Made by a program: the position numbers and the translations under genes
In this document: piece after piece, positions 1 to 10,142 of the stretch
How the letters are laid out: every line of letters begins with the position of its first letter
Position numbering within the stretch: the first letter of the stretch is position 1
Origin: G965215225 sp965215225
GTDB lineage: Bacteria > Pseudomonadota > Gammaproteobacteria > CBDBNL01 > JAAOII01
Assembly (NCBI GenBank): GCA_965215225.1
Contig: OZ244039.1
Coordinates: forward strand, 186,001 to 250,000
Direction: 5' to 3'
DNA: 64,000 bases
The notes under the pieces: generated by a model
Databases searched by the model: none
What the model saw: the letters and a program-made list of their open reading frames with translations, nothing else
What the model was told of the DNA's origin: nothing

Positions 1-425
1 CATCACTACAATTGACGGCGAACTGAAAAAGAGGAAACTAGATAATCTCATCTCTCCAATCGCTCCAATCTATCCAATCGCTCCAATCGCTCCAATCTTT
101 CCAATCTCTCCAATCTCTAAAAGCGGTCATCCCAGCTTGCCGTCTAGCATGCCAATGCTGGCAGAAAAAGGCGAGGCAGCTAGCTAACCTCATTTTTGAA
201 GGCTATTCTTCCAACCATGGCGTTTTGACAGGCCAAGGCTGGTAAAAAAAAGAGGAAGCTAGCTAACCTCATAAGTAATCATCCGAGCTTGTCTTCCAGC
301 AGGTCAATGTCATGCTGGCAGAAAAAGGCGAGGCAGCTAGCTAACCTCATTTTTGAAGGCTATTCTTCCAACCATGGCGTTTTGACAGGCCAAGGCTGGT
401 AAAAAAAAGAGGAAGCTAGCTAACC
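1..425. repeat. Direct repeats derived from the 3' end of the neighbouring SnoaL-like gene
   Basis: Two copies of a unit with a period of about 157 bp (starting near 171 and 328) fill this stretch. Each contains a near copy of the last 15 or so codons of the gene that ends at 426: the sequence around 280-325 repeats that at 430-485 with a few substitutions. A 9-bp minisatellite (consensus NNTCCAATC, seven units, 53-115) precedes them. No gene is supported here. Confidence 0.8.
53..115. repeat. 9-bp minisatellite, seven units
   Basis: Seven head-to-tail 9-bp units sharing the core TCCAATC, with variation only in the first two or three bases of each unit. No open reading frame of interest crosses it. 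Confidence 0.85.
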
Positions 426-1520
426 TCATAAGTAATCATCCCAGCCCTTGCCTTCTAGCAGGTCAATGTCATGCTGGCGGAAAAAATCAATAATATCAAG
501 CAGAACCCAATTATCCACTATCTTGTCATCAACCACTTCCCAGATATCCATATAGCGCAAGGTGATTCTCTTGTTGTGGCCTGGCAATCCCATAAAGTCT
601 CCCTTATGGGTAGCAATGACCACACCAGTAGCGGCTGCATACTTGCCATCGGCAATGAAGACATCCATGGTGCCCCCCTTATCTGGGAAAGCATTAAGAA
701 AAGGCCGCTGCCATCCATCTTGAAAAGCCTTGAGGCTTGGCTTGATGCCCCCGCCAGCCGGCCCTCGCCATTTGGCATCTTCGGTCCAAAAGGCTTCCAT
801 TCCGTCTATGACGTGGCGATTCAATGCCGCCACCATATCTATCACTACCTGCCTGGTCCTCTGGCCCTGGCCATTGTTGTTGTCCAGCTTGTTCTTAGCT
901 GCTCTCATAGATGCTTCTGTAGGCGACTCATTTATAGCCGTTTCTTTCGGCGCTCCTGTCGGTGTCTCGCTTATAGGCGGCTCATTTATAGCCGCCTCTG
1001 TGGGCGTCTCGTTTGAACCATTATGCTGTGACCCTTCGCCTAGCTGATCCCAACCCTTGCCTCTTAGCAGGTCAATATTATGCTGGCGAAAAAAATCAAT
1101 GATATCTAGCAATACCCAGTTCTCCGCTATCTTGCCACTCTCAACTCGCCAGAAATCCATATAGCGCAACCGAATAGGGCGATTGTTGCCGGGCAAGCCC
1201 ATAAACTCTCCCTTATGAGTAGCAAACACCTCGCCACTAGCCACCGCATATTCCCCTTCGGCAAAGAAGATGTCCATTGTGGCGCGCTTATCTGGGAAGG
1301 CATTGAGGAAAGGTCTTTGCCAACCATTTTGGAAAGCCTTCAGGCTGGGCTTGGTGCCTGCCCCAGCCGGCCCATACCACTTGGCATCCGATAGCCAAAA
1401 CTTTTCTTGCCCATCAATCGAATGATCATTCAGGGAAGCGACCATATTCTCTATCAGACTTCTGGTCTGCTCGGTCTGCTCGGTCTGTGCCTGCTTCTGT
1501 TCTTCAGTCCGTTTAGTCAT
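426..1520 (-). CDS. Two-domain SnoaL-like (NTF2-fold) protein
   Basis: The protein (364 residues from the chosen start) has two tandem copies of a SnoaL-like/NTF2-superfamily domain of about 130 residues. Both contain the same blocks (for example PSLKAFQ.GWQRPFLNAFPDK and NWVLLDIIDFFRQH), so they arose by internal duplication. They are joined by a low-complexity Thr/Pro/Glu linker made of short repeats. SnoaL-fold proteins are small-ligand-binding or cyclase-like enzymes; no substrate can be inferred. I start at the ATG at 1520 rather than an upstream ATG at 1556 because an AGGAG ribosome site lies about 7 bases before it. Two relatives lie at 56.2-58.2 kb. The 3' end has been copied into the downstream spacer (1-425). 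Confidence 0.75.
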   Translation of the reverse strand: MTKRTEEQKQAQTEQTEQTRSLIENMVASLNDHSIDGQEKFWLSDAKWYGPAGAGTKPSLKAFQNGWQRPFLNAFPDKRATMDIFFAEGEYAVASGEVFATHKGEFMGLPGNNRPIRLRYMDFWRVESGKIAENWVLLDIIDFFRQHNIDLLRGKGWDQLGEGSQHNGSNETPTEAAINEPPISETPTGAPKETAINESPTEASMRAAKNKLDNNNGQGQRTRQVVIDMVAALNRHVIDGMEAFWTEDAKWRGPAGGGIKPSLKAFQDGWQRPFLNAFPDKGGTMDVFIADGKYAAATGVVIATHKGDFMGLPGHNKRITLRYMDIWEVVDDKIVDNWVLLDIIDFFRQHDIDLLEGKGWDDYL

Positions 1521-1564
1521 TTCTATTCTCCTATCTCTAAATGAAGTCCTCTTCATTCAATTTA

Positions 1565-1660
1565 ACTAACCTATTTGTTTTATCGCTGTCTTAATTTGAT
1601 TATAATTGGCATATGATTATAATCTGATTATAGACAGATTATCATTATGAAAATAAAATT
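1565..1660. repeat. AT-rich dispersed repeat, possible promoter region
   Basis: This stretch, rich in the motif GATTATAATCTGATTATA, is repeated near 10030-10150 just upstream of the third GLUG lipoprotein gene, including the flanking TATTTGTTTTAT word. Here it lies upstream of the minus-strand SnoaL-like gene. TATAAT-like hexamers are present on both strands; a regulatory role is inference. Confidence 0.4.
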
Positions 1661-1739
1661 TTCCCTGTTTGGAAAAAAACGGCATAATAAATTCTACCTT
1701 TATATAGTTAAACAATTGTTAATTTCAACCAATCATTAA

Positions 1740-2200
1740 CCATGGAATTGGTCAGCTCTTCAGCTTCAATCGCCGCAACCGAACCTTTCACCCCCTCAAC
1801 CCAAATGGCTAGGACAAAAAAACCATCTAGTCAATCTGCTTTTCTTCTTATATATAGATGACTGGCTTTGACTTAGTCCCTCAGCTTCAACCGCCTCAAC
1901 CGAACCTTTCACCCCCTCAACTGAGATGGCTAGGACAAACACACTCCAACCAACCCCATTTAGCCAAGCCACTTCCCCCTCAGACTGCCGACTGGCTTTG
2001 ACTTAGCCCCTCAGCTTCAATAGCCTCAACCGCACCTTTTATCCTCTCAACCCAAATGGCTAGGACAAAAAAACCATCTAGTCAATCTGCTTTCCTTCCT
2101 ATATATAGATGGCTGGCTTTGACTAGTCCCTCAGCTTCAACAGATTCAATCCAATGGCATAGCTGGTGATCTTTGAATGGGGATGGCAAGGGTCTCTGGG
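1740..2200. repeat. Spacer repeat family of the GLUG lipoprotein genes
   Basis: About four units of a 110-140 bp family with the recurring words CCTCAGCTTCAA, GGCTAGGACA and CTGGCTTTGACT. The same family fills the spacers at 5061-5700, 8452-9830, 13464-14230 and 27180-27437, always next to a GLUG lipoprotein gene. The block 1740-2345 closely resembles 5280-5871, so the duplicated unit that made the first two GLUG genes included its upstream spacer. Confidence 0.75.
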
Positions 2201-2305
2201 TGAGGCGAGCATGCCTCGATCAAGCCTGTTTAGACAGCCTATTCCCCTTAATAAGAATAATTTGTAAAAAGTAAAAATAATCTATAAAAATACGTATTTT
2301 TTTGC

Positions 2306-2311
2306 TATAAT
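2306..2311 (+). promoter_or_regulatory. Putative -10 box of first GLUG lipoprotein gene
   Basis: TATAAT preceded by TTGC, 35 bases upstream of the ATG at 2346, in an AT-rich segment that is conserved before the second copy (5832-5837). No convincing -35 box is visible. Confidence 0.45.
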
Positions 2312-2345
2312 ACTTTTCATCAATTAAAAATTCCAATGAAATATC

Positions 2346-5060
2346 ATGCTAAATAAATTTGATTTTTTTGTCTTGCGGCTACCTTCTGCTAAGGCGCTCT
2401 TTCGTTTCAGCGGTTGGGTTGATGCTATATTCTCTTTATGCCCTTCTCCTATGCTTTCTTATAGGCACCCTATAGCCTATAACCATAGCCCCCCCCCCCC
2501 CCCCCCCCCCCCCCGCTCATGTCATCTAGTTCGGTGCGGGGACTTCTTTCCTTCTTTGTGTCCCTCCTCCCTCCAACTTTTGCTTGGCAAGGCAGGGCGC
2601 TTCCTCTTCTTCTTAGTTGCGGCTGGTTTCTTATCAGCTGTCCTTACTGCCTGTGCTGGCGGCGACGGAAGTAGCGGTTCAGGCACGCCTCCTTCTGAGG
2701 ATGGGGTGCATCTCACTTTTGCTCCCATCGAAAACGGCTTTCGTATAGCCAACCAATCGAGCTTTGGTGATTTCACTTCTTTGAATATCACGGCAACCAG
2801 TGGAAACCTTTCAATATCAAGGGCTGTTCCCATTGCCGCATTTAGTGGGAATGGCTATGAATTTACCGGGTTAGCCGACCGCGATTGGAAGTTCGCGATT
2901 ATAGGAATTAGCGATGGCGGTGAGCAAGAGGTGAATATAGTTTTTGTTTGGCAAGACAATCGTCAAGATCACGCCAGCGGTGGCATTCGGTCGGGGAATA
3001 ATACAGATGGAGACAGCCGAGCAGATAGTGTGGATACAGATGACGATAATGATGGAATAAATGATGAGCCAGACCGATGTCCTACTGGTGAGATAAATTG
3101 GACAAGCAATCCTTCTAACGACAATGATAGAGATGGTTGCCGTGATAGCGATGAAGATGACGATGATGATAATGATAATCTCTTGGATTCGATGGACACA
3201 GGGACGGTTAATGGAAGGGAGTGTCGCTTATATGAGGATTGCGATGATGACGGGGTAAATGATGATTCAGACCAATGTCGTACTAGTATGATAAGTTGGA
3301 CAAGCAATCCTTCTAACGACAATGATGGCGATGGTTGCCGTGATACAGATGAAGATAATGATGATGATAATGATAGGTTGGACGATGATCATGAGAGAGA
3401 GCAACTGAGTGTAGGTGGAAGGAGTTGTTCGCTGTTAGCTGATTGCGATGGGGATAGTGTCAGAGATATAAATGAAGTAGCGGCAAATTGTGTAATAGAG
3501 GCTGATTGCGATAGTGATACTTTTATGGATGGGACGGACATAGATGATGATGGGGATGGGTTGATAGAAATAGCCACAGCGGCGCATTTGGATGCGGTCC
3601 GTCATCAACTGGATAGCACAGGAAGGAAGCTATCAGCGAGTGCAACGCTTAACCAAACTGGCTGTGGGGATGGCGTTGATATCACCTCCTGTTCTGGCTA
3701 TGAGCTGGTTGCGGATATCAGTCTTGCAGCCTATGCCAATGCTGATGGCGGCAAAGGCTGGCAGCCCTTAGGTCATGATACAAATGATGCCACATCTGCA
3801 TGTCAAGGAGATGCTTTTGATGGGACCTTTGAAGGCAATGACTGGACGATTAGTGATCTAAGCATTAATCGTCCACGTGAGGATTGTGTGGGTTTGTTTG
3901 GTTATATAGCTGCTAGCGCGACAATCCGCAATTTGACTCTTCGTGCTGAGACAGTGATAGGCAAGGATGCGATAGGCAGTCTGGTGGGGGATGGTCAATC
4001 AGCTCAGATTCACTCCTCTTCGGTTGTGGTCGGTGAGGTGAGAGGAAGGGAAACTGTAGGCGGGCTGGTGGGGTGGGGTCAATCGGCTCAGATCGTTTCT
4101 TCTTCGGTTGTGGTGGGTCAGGTGAGCGCGAGTCGTGATGTGGTGGGTGGGCTGGTGGGGTGGGGTCAAGAGGCTCGGGTTTTTTCTTCTTCGGTTGTGG
4201 TCGGTGAGTTGAGTGGGGGTAATAGAGTAGGCGGTCTGATGGGGTTTGGTCAATCGGCTATGATTCATTATTCATCGGTTGTGGCGAGTCAGATGAGCGG
4301 GCGAGGGAGCTCTACAGGCGGGCTGGTGGGGTTTGGTCAATCGGCTATGATTTATTCTTCTTCAGTGGTGGCGGGTGAAATAGTGGGCAGAGCTAGTTCT
4401 GATGTGGGTGGTTTGGTGGGGAAGGGTCAATCGGCTCGGATTTACTCTTCTTCAGTTGTGACAGCTAAGGTGGGCGGGAATAATAATATAGGCGGGCTGA
4501 TAGGGCTGGGGGTATCAGCTCAGATCTATTCTTCTTCGGTGGTGGTAGCTGAGGTGGCAGGAGTTGGAGGCGCTTTGGCGGGAGACTTCAACTCTGAAAG
4601 TCGAGTTGCTTATTCTTATGTAGTCCCATCCAGTCAGGCTGCTGCCCTGGTCGGCCCTGAAGGAGAGACAGGAATTGGAGCTGCTTCTTATTGGTACAAT
4701 GATACTATGAGCTTCGCTGGTGGCAACCATGGTGAAGCGAAAACCAGTGATGAGATTCGCAGTCCAACTGGCTATGCAGGGACGATTTATGCCACTTGGG
4801 ACGACGACCTAGTTGTATTTGACAATGGCACTATGAGAGATGTGCCTTTAGCTGTTTGGTGTGATGAAGATCATAGTGGGAGCATCGAAACAGATGAACG
4901 AACCAATGGCAATCTCATCTGGGATTTCGGCACTTCAAGTCAATATCCCGCCATTAGCTGCACTCCTATCCCTCCTGCCGACTGGCGTAGCTGGTGGTCT
5001 CTGGATGGGGATGGCGAACCTCAACTAAACCAGACCCGTTTAGACCAGCTGCTTCCTTAG
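2346..5060 (+). CDS. Large GLUG/thrombospondin type 3 repeat lipoprotein, copy 1
   Basis: Up to 904 residues. A lipoprotein signal with lipobox L-T-A-C places the lipidated Cys near residue 103 of the longest frame, so about 80 residues including a poly-proline run encoded by a poly-C tract precede the real signal peptide. The start is therefore uncertain. After the signal come a beta-rich domain, an acidic stretch of thrombospondin type 3 (DxDxDG) calcium-binding motifs (about residues 215-400), about seven GLUG-type repeats (G-G-L-V-G ... S-S-S-V-V), and a conserved C-terminal domain (LAVWCDED, LIWDFG, WRSWW, LNQTRLDQLLP). Export to the outer membrane or surface is inferred. Its closest relative is the next gene; the 5' regions and upstream spacers are nearly identical, then blocks of divergence alternate with identity, suggesting gene conversion. 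Confidence 0.8.
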   Translation: MLNKFDFFVLRLPSAKALFRFSGWVDAIFSLCPSPMLSYRHPIAYNHSPPPPPPPPRSCHLVRCGDFFPSLCPSSLQLLLGKAGRFLFFLVAAGFLSAVLTACAGGDGSSGSGTPPSEDGVHLTFAPIENGFRIANQSSFGDFTSLNITATSGNLSISRAVPIAAFSGNGYEFTGLADRDWKFAIIGISDGGEQEVNIVFVWQDNRQDHASGGIRSGNNTDGDSRADSVDTDDDNDGINDEPDRCPTGEINWTSNPSNDNDRDGCRDSDEDDDDDNDNLLDSMDTGTVNGRECRLYEDCDDDGVNDDSDQCRTSMISWTSNPSNDNDGDGCRDTDEDNDDDNDRLDDDHEREQLSVGGRSCSLLADCDGDSVRDINEVAANCVIEADCDSDTFMDGTDIDDDGDGLIEIATAAHLDAVRHQLDSTGRKLSASATLNQTGCGDGVDITSCSGYELVADISLAAYANADGGKGWQPLGHDTNDATSACQGDAFDGTFEGNDWTISDLSINRPREDCVGLFGYIAASATIRNLTLRAETVIGKDAIGSLVGDGQSAQIHSSSVVVGEVRGRETVGGLVGWGQSAQIVSSSVVVGQVSASRDVVGGLVGWGQEARVFSSSVVVGELSGGNRVGGLMGFGQSAMIHYSSVVASQMSGRGSSTGGLVGFGQSAMIYSSSVVAGEIVGRASSDVGGLVGKGQSARIYSSSVVTAKVGGNNNIGGLIGLGVSAQIYSSSVVVAEVAGVGGALAGDFNSESRVAYSYVVPSSQAAALVGPEGETGIGAASYWYNDTMSFAGGNHGEAKTSDEIRSPTGYAGTIYATWDDDLVVFDNGTMRDVPLAVWCDEDHSGSIETDERTNGNLIWDFGTSSQYPAISCTPIPPADWRSWWSLDGDGEPQLNQTRLDQLLP
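2489..2514. repeat. Poly-C tract (26 C) in lipoprotein leader
   Basis: An uninterrupted run of 26 C within the 5' part of the frame, encoding eight prolines. The paralogue at 5872 has 11 C in the same place. Both lengths are 2 modulo 3, so both keep the frame open. Such tracts are classic sites of slipped-strand phase variation; its length is also prone to assembly error. Confidence 0.85.
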
Positions 5061-5831
5061 CTTCAACCGAAACGGCTAGAACAGACACACTCCAACCAAC
5101 CCCATTTAGCCAAGCTGCTTCCCCTCAGACTGCCGACTGGCTTGGACTTAGACCCTCAGCTTCAACCGCCTCAACCGAACCTTTCACCCTCTCTCAACCC
5201 AAATAGCTAGGACAGACACACTCCAACCAACCCCATTTAGCCAAGCCGCTTCCCCCTCAGACTGCCGACTTGCTTTGACTAGCCCCTCAGCTTCAATAGC
5301 CTCAACCGAACCTTTCACCCCCTCAACCCAAATGGCTAGGACAAAAAAACCATCTAGTCAATCTGCTTTTCTTCTTATATAGATGACTGGCTTTGACTTA
5401 GTCCCTCAGCTTCAACCGCCTCAACCGAACCTTTCACCCCCTCAACTGAGATGGCTAGGACAAACACACTCCAACCAACCCCATTTAGCCAAGCCACTTC
5501 CCCCTCAGACTGCCGACTGGCTTTGACTTAGCCCCTCAGCTTCAATAGCCTCAACCGCACCTTTTATCCTCTCAACCCAAATGGCTAGGACAAAAAAAAC
5601 CATCTGGTCAATCTGCTTTTCTTCTTATATATAGATGGCTGGCTTTGACTAGTCTCTCAGCTTCAACAGATTCAATCCAATGGCATAGCTGGTGATCTTT
5701 GAATGGGGATGGCAAGGGTCTCTGGGTGAGGCGAGCATGCCTCGATCAAGCCAGTTTAGACAGCCTACTTCCCTTAATAAAAATAGTTTGTAAAAAGTAA
5801 AAATAATTTATAAAGATAGGTATTTTTTTGC
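5061..5831. repeat. Spacer repeat array between GLUG genes 1 and 2
   Basis: About six units of the CCTCAGCTTCAA / GGCTAGGACA family. Some units read as degenerate copies of the C-terminal end of the lipoprotein gene (the codons for QTRLDQLLP and bases just after). The right half matches 1740-2345. Open frames within it are repeat by-products. Confidence 0.75.
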
Positions 5832-5837
5832 TATAAT
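5832..5837 (+). promoter_or_regulatory. Putative -10 box of second GLUG lipoprotein gene
   Basis: TATAAT in the same context as at 2306, 35 bases before the ATG at 5872. Confidence 0.45.
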
Positions 5838-5871
5838 ACTTTTCATCAATTAAAAATTCCAATGAAATATC

Positions 5872-8451
5872 ATGCTAAATAAATTTGATTTTTTTGTCTT
5901 GCGGCTACCTTCTGCTAAGGCGCTCTTTCGTTTCAGCGGTTGGGTTGATGCTATATTCTCTTTATGCCCTTCTCCTATGCTTTCTTATAGGCACCCTATA
6001 GCCTATAACCATAGCCCCCCCCCCCGCTCATGTCATCTAGTTCGGTGCGGGGACTTCTTTCCTTCTTTGTGTCCCTCCTCCCTCCAACTTTTGCTTGGCA
6101 AGGCAGGGCGCTTCCTCTTCTTCTTAGTTGCGGCTGGTTTCTTATCAGCTGTCCTTACTGCCTGTGCTGGCGGCGACGGAAGTAGCGGTTCAGGCACGCC
6201 TCCTTCTGAGGATGGGGTGCATCTCACTTTTGCTCCCATCGAAAACGGCTTTCGTATAGCCAACCAATCGAGCTTTGGTGATTTCACTTCTTTGAATATC
6301 ACGGCAACCAGTGGAGGCGAGTCAATATGGGAGGTTGTTTCCATTACCGAGTTTAGTGGCGGCAGCTATGAATTTACCGGGTTAGCCGACCGCGATTGGA
6401 AGTTCGCGATTATAGGAATTAGCGATGGCGGTGAGCAAGAGGTGAATATAGTTTTTGTTTGGAATGAGAATAGGATAGATCATGGCGATAATGGCATTCG
6501 GTCGGGGAATAATACAGATGGAGACAGCCGAGCAGATAGTGTGGATACAGATGACGATAATGATGGAATAAATGATGAGCCAGACCGATGTCCTACTGGT
6601 GAGATAAATTGGACAAGCAATCCTTCTAACGACAATGATAGAGATGGTTGCCGTGATAGCGATGAAGATGACGATGATGATAATGATAATCTCTTGGATT
6701 CGATGGACACAGGGACGGTTAATGGAAGGGAGTGTCGCTTATATGAGGATTGCGATGATGACGGGGTAAATGATGATTCAGACCAATGTCGTACTAGTAT
6801 GATAAGTTGGACAAGCAATCCTTCTAACGACAATGATGGCGATGGTTGCCGGGATGCAGATGAGGATGACGATGATGATAATGATAGGGTGTTAGATTCG
6901 ATGGATACAGGGACGGTTGGTGGAAGGGAGTGTCGTTTGCATGAGGATTGCGATAATGATGGAGTCCGAGATGGGGATGAGGCAGCTGGGTGTGCCCTAG
7001 ATACTGATTGTGATAATGACAGTTTTATGGATGGGACGGACATAGATGATGATGGCAACGGGTTGATAGAGATAGCCACAGCGGATGCATTGAATGCAGT
7101 GAGGTATGCTCTCAACGGCAATGGACGTAAGTTGTCGGAGACGGCGACGCTTAACACCACTGGCTGTGGTCGTAATGTCGGTGATGCCTGTTCTGGCTAT
7201 GAGCTGGTTGCGGATATCAGTCTTGTAGCCTATGCCAATGCTGATGGCGGCAAAGGCTGGCAACCCTTAGGTCATGATACAAGTTCTGCCCCGGGATGTC
7301 AAGGAGATGCTTTTGATGGGATCTTTGAAGGCAATGGTTGGACGATTAGTGATCTAAGCATTAATCGTCCACGTGAGGATTGTGTGGGTTTGTTTGGCCG
7401 TATACCCGATAATAATTCAGAGATTCGCAATTTGACTCTTTATGCCGAGACAGTGATAGGTAGGGAGGATGTAGGCGGTCTGGTGGGGGCGAGCGTATCG
7501 GCTCAGATTTATTCTTCTTCAGTTGAGGTGGGTGAGATGAACGGTATACTTAATGTAGGCGGTCTGGTCGGGTCGAGCACATCGACTCGGATTCATTCCT
7601 CTTCGGTTGTGGCAGCTAAGGTGGGTGAGGTTCAAGCAGTAGGCGGTCTGGTGGGGAATGGTTGGCAATCTCAGATTCATTCTTCTTCGGTTGTGATGGG
7701 TGAGGTGAGCGGGGAGCGGAATGTAGGCGGCATGGTGGGGGATGGTTACAGGGCTCAGATTCTTTCTTCTTCGGTTGTGGTGGGTGAAGTGAGTGGGAGT
7801 CATGATTCTATAGGCGGTCTGGTGGGGAATGGTCTCAGGACTCAGATCTATTCTTCTTCGGTTGTGGCGGGTGAGGTGAGCGGGGATCACGATGTAGGCG
7901 GGCTGGTGGGGGATGGTGACTCGGCTCGGATTCATTCTTCTTCGGTTGCGGTGGGTCAGGTGAGCGGGAGTAGTGAAGTAGGCGGGCTGGTCGGAACCTT
8001 TAATTCTGCTCGGGTTGCTTATTCTTATGTAGTCTCAGGCAGTAGTACTGCTATGCTGGCAGGGGCTGGAAGCGGGACTGGCAATGCTTCTTATTGGGAC
8101 AGAGAGACTAGTGGCGTCACTAATGGCAACCATGGTGAAGCTAAGACTAGCAATCAACTTCGCAATCCAACTGGCTATGCAGATATTTATGCCACTTGGG
8201 ACAAGGATAAGGGTATATTTGGTGATGAGGACGAGCCATTGGCGGTATGGTGTGATGAGGATTATAGTGGGAACATAACAGCAAGTGAAAAAATTGATGA
8301 CAATCGCATTTGGAACTTCGGCAGTTCAAGTCAATATCCCGTTATTCGCTGCACTCCGCTAGCCCCTGCCGACTGGCGTAGCTGGTGGTTCTTGAATAGA
8401 ACTGGCAAACCTCAACTAAACCAGACCCGTTTAGACCAGCTGCTTCCTTAG
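5872..8451 (+). CDS. Large GLUG/thrombospondin type 3 repeat lipoprotein, copy 2
   Basis: Up to 859 residues with the same architecture as copy 1: leader with a shorter poly-C tract (11 C), lipobox L-T-A-C, a domain that differs from copy 1 only in short blocks, acidic type 3 repeats, about six GLUG-type repeats and the conserved C-terminal domain ending QTRLDQLLP. The DxDxDG region is longer and almost identical to copy 1 over its first half. A tandem duplication with a period of about 3.5 kb explains the pair. The start codon is uncertain for the same reason as in copy 1. Function unknown; surface display and calcium binding are inferred from the motifs. Confidence 0.8.
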   Translation: MLNKFDFFVLRLPSAKALFRFSGWVDAIFSLCPSPMLSYRHPIAYNHSPPPRSCHLVRCGDFFPSLCPSSLQLLLGKAGRFLFFLVAAGFLSAVLTACAGGDGSSGSGTPPSEDGVHLTFAPIENGFRIANQSSFGDFTSLNITATSGGESIWEVVSITEFSGGSYEFTGLADRDWKFAIIGISDGGEQEVNIVFVWNENRIDHGDNGIRSGNNTDGDSRADSVDTDDDNDGINDEPDRCPTGEINWTSNPSNDNDRDGCRDSDEDDDDDNDNLLDSMDTGTVNGRECRLYEDCDDDGVNDDSDQCRTSMISWTSNPSNDNDGDGCRDADEDDDDDNDRVLDSMDTGTVGGRECRLHEDCDNDGVRDGDEAAGCALDTDCDNDSFMDGTDIDDDGNGLIEIATADALNAVRYALNGNGRKLSETATLNTTGCGRNVGDACSGYELVADISLVAYANADGGKGWQPLGHDTSSAPGCQGDAFDGIFEGNGWTISDLSINRPREDCVGLFGRIPDNNSEIRNLTLYAETVIGREDVGGLVGASVSAQIYSSSVEVGEMNGILNVGGLVGSSTSTRIHSSSVVAAKVGEVQAVGGLVGNGWQSQIHSSSVVMGEVSGERNVGGMVGDGYRAQILSSSVVVGEVSGSHDSIGGLVGNGLRTQIYSSSVVAGEVSGDHDVGGLVGDGDSARIHSSSVAVGQVSGSSEVGGLVGTFNSARVAYSYVVSGSSTAMLAGAGSGTGNASYWDRETSGVTNGNHGEAKTSNQLRNPTGYADIYATWDKDKGIFGDEDEPLAVWCDEDYSGNITASEKIDDNRIWNFGSSSQYPVIRCTPLAPADWRSWWFLNRTGKPQLNQTRLDQLLP
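6015..6025. repeat. Poly-C tract (11 C) in lipoprotein leader
   Basis: Eleven C at the position equivalent to the 26-C run in copy 1, encoding three prolines. Shorter, but the reading frame is the same. Confidence 0.85.
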
Positions 8452-9830
8452 CTTCAACCGAAACGGCTAGAACAGAAGCACTTCAATTAGCCCTGTTTGG
8501 CTAATCTACTTCCTTGCTTAAACTGACAACTTGCTTTGACCTAGCCCCTCAGCTTCAACCGCCTCAAACCGCACCTTCCACCCTCTCAACCCAAATAGCT
8601 AGGACAGACACACTCCAACTGAACCCCATTTAGCCAAGCCACTTCCCCCTCAGATTGCCAACTGGCTTTGACCTAGCCCCTCAGCTTCAACCGCCTCAAA
8701 CCGAACCTTTCATCTTCTCAACCCAAATGGCTAGGACAAAAAAACTATCTAGTCAATCTGCTTTCCTTCCTATATATAGATGGCTGGCTTTGACTTAGCC
8801 CCTCAGCTTCAACCGCCTCAAACCGAACCTTTCACCCTCTCTCAACCCAAATGGCTAGGACAAACACACTCCAACCAACCCCATTTAGCCAAGCCACTTC
8901 CCCCTCAGACTGCCGACTGGCTTTGACTTAGCCCCTCAGCTTCAACCGCCTCAATCGAACCTTCCACCCAACCCAAATGGCTAGGACAAAGAAACCACCT
9001 AGCCAATCTGCTTTTCTTCCTATATATAGATGGCTGGCTTTGACTTAGCCCCTCAGCTTCAATAGCCTCAACCGAACCTTTCACCCTCTCAACCGAAATG
9101 ACTAGGGCAAAAAAACCATCTAGCCAATCTGCTTTTCTTCTTATATATAGATGGCTGGCTTTGACTTAGCCCCTCAGCTTCAACAGCCTCAACCGAACCT
9201 TTCACCCTCTCAACCAAACCTCTCACCCTCTCAACCAAAATGACTAGGACAGACACACTCCAACTAAGCCCATTTAGTCAATCTGCTTTCCTTCCTATAT
9301 ATAGATGGCTGGCTTTGACTAGTCCCTCAGCTTCAATAGCTTCAATCGAACCTTTCATCCTCTCAACCAAACCTCTCACCCTCTCAACCCAAATAGCTAG
9401 GACAGACACACTCCAACTAGACCAAACTCGTTTAGACAACCTGCTTCCCCCTTAGACTACCGACTGGCTTTGGCTTGGCCACTCAGCTTCAACAGCTTCA
9501 ACCGAACCTTTCATCCAACCCAAATGGCTAGGACAAAAAAGCCGCCTAGTCAATCTGCTTTCCTTCCTATATATAGATGGCTGGCTTTGACTTAGCCCCT
9601 CAGCTTCAACAGCCTCAACCGAACCTTTCATCCTCTCAACCAAACCTCTCACCCTCTCAACCAAAATGACTAGGACAGACACACTCCAACTCAGCCCATT
9701 TAGCCAAGCTGCTTTTCTTCTTATATATAGATAGCTAGCTTTGACTTAGCTCCTCAGCTTCAATAGCCTCAACCGAACCTTCTCCCTTCTCAATCGCAAT
9801 GGTGTAGCTATTCGAATGGGGAATGGCATA
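8452..9830. repeat. Long spacer repeat array after GLUG gene 2
   Basis: Roughly ten units of the same 110-150 bp family as at 5061, recognisable by CCTCAGCTTCAA, GGCTAGGACA and a TATATATAGATGGCTGGC segment. One unit near 9415-9445 retains a copy of the gene end (frame LDQTRLDNLLP). Small frames such as 9240-9455 are not convincing genes. Confidence 0.75.
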
Positions 9831-10142
9831 GCTGATGGTTTTTGAATAGGATTGGCAAAGTTTGAAACTACGCGCCACATCATCCGCCCGACCTAAATAA
9901 GATAGCAAATTAAAGGAGGGGAAAGTCTTTCATAACCTTGAATACAGGTCGCCAATAGTTTAAGTAAGATGGTAAATTAAAGAAGGGACAAAGAAGGATA
10001 TAATAGAATCTTATGAAATCACTTTTACTATTAGTTGGCTATTTGTTTTATGGCTGCTTTAATGTGATTATAATCTGATTATAATTACACTATGATTATG
10101 AATGTACCATCGTTATAATATGGTTATGAACACGCTATCATT
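9831..10142. other. Spacer with promoter-like AT-rich repeat
   Basis: The end of the repeat array is followed by unique sequence and then (10030-10142) a diverged copy of the AT-rich repeat seen at 1565-1660. No gene is seen. Confidence 0.4.
10114..10119 (+). promoter_or_regulatory. Putative -10 box of third GLUG lipoprotein gene
   Basis: TATAAT 24 bases before the ATG at 10143, inside the AT-rich repeat. If translation really begins at 10497 the leader would be long. Confidence 0.35.

Noticed and set aside
2969..3322. Long minus-strand Ser-rich frames opposite the lipoprotein type 3 repeats (also 6480-7160, 10802-11533, 47388-47711)
   Set aside because: They are the reverse complement of Asp-rich codons (GAT/GAC gives ATC/GTC, shifted to TCA/TCG), have no signals or domains and recur wherever the repeats occur.
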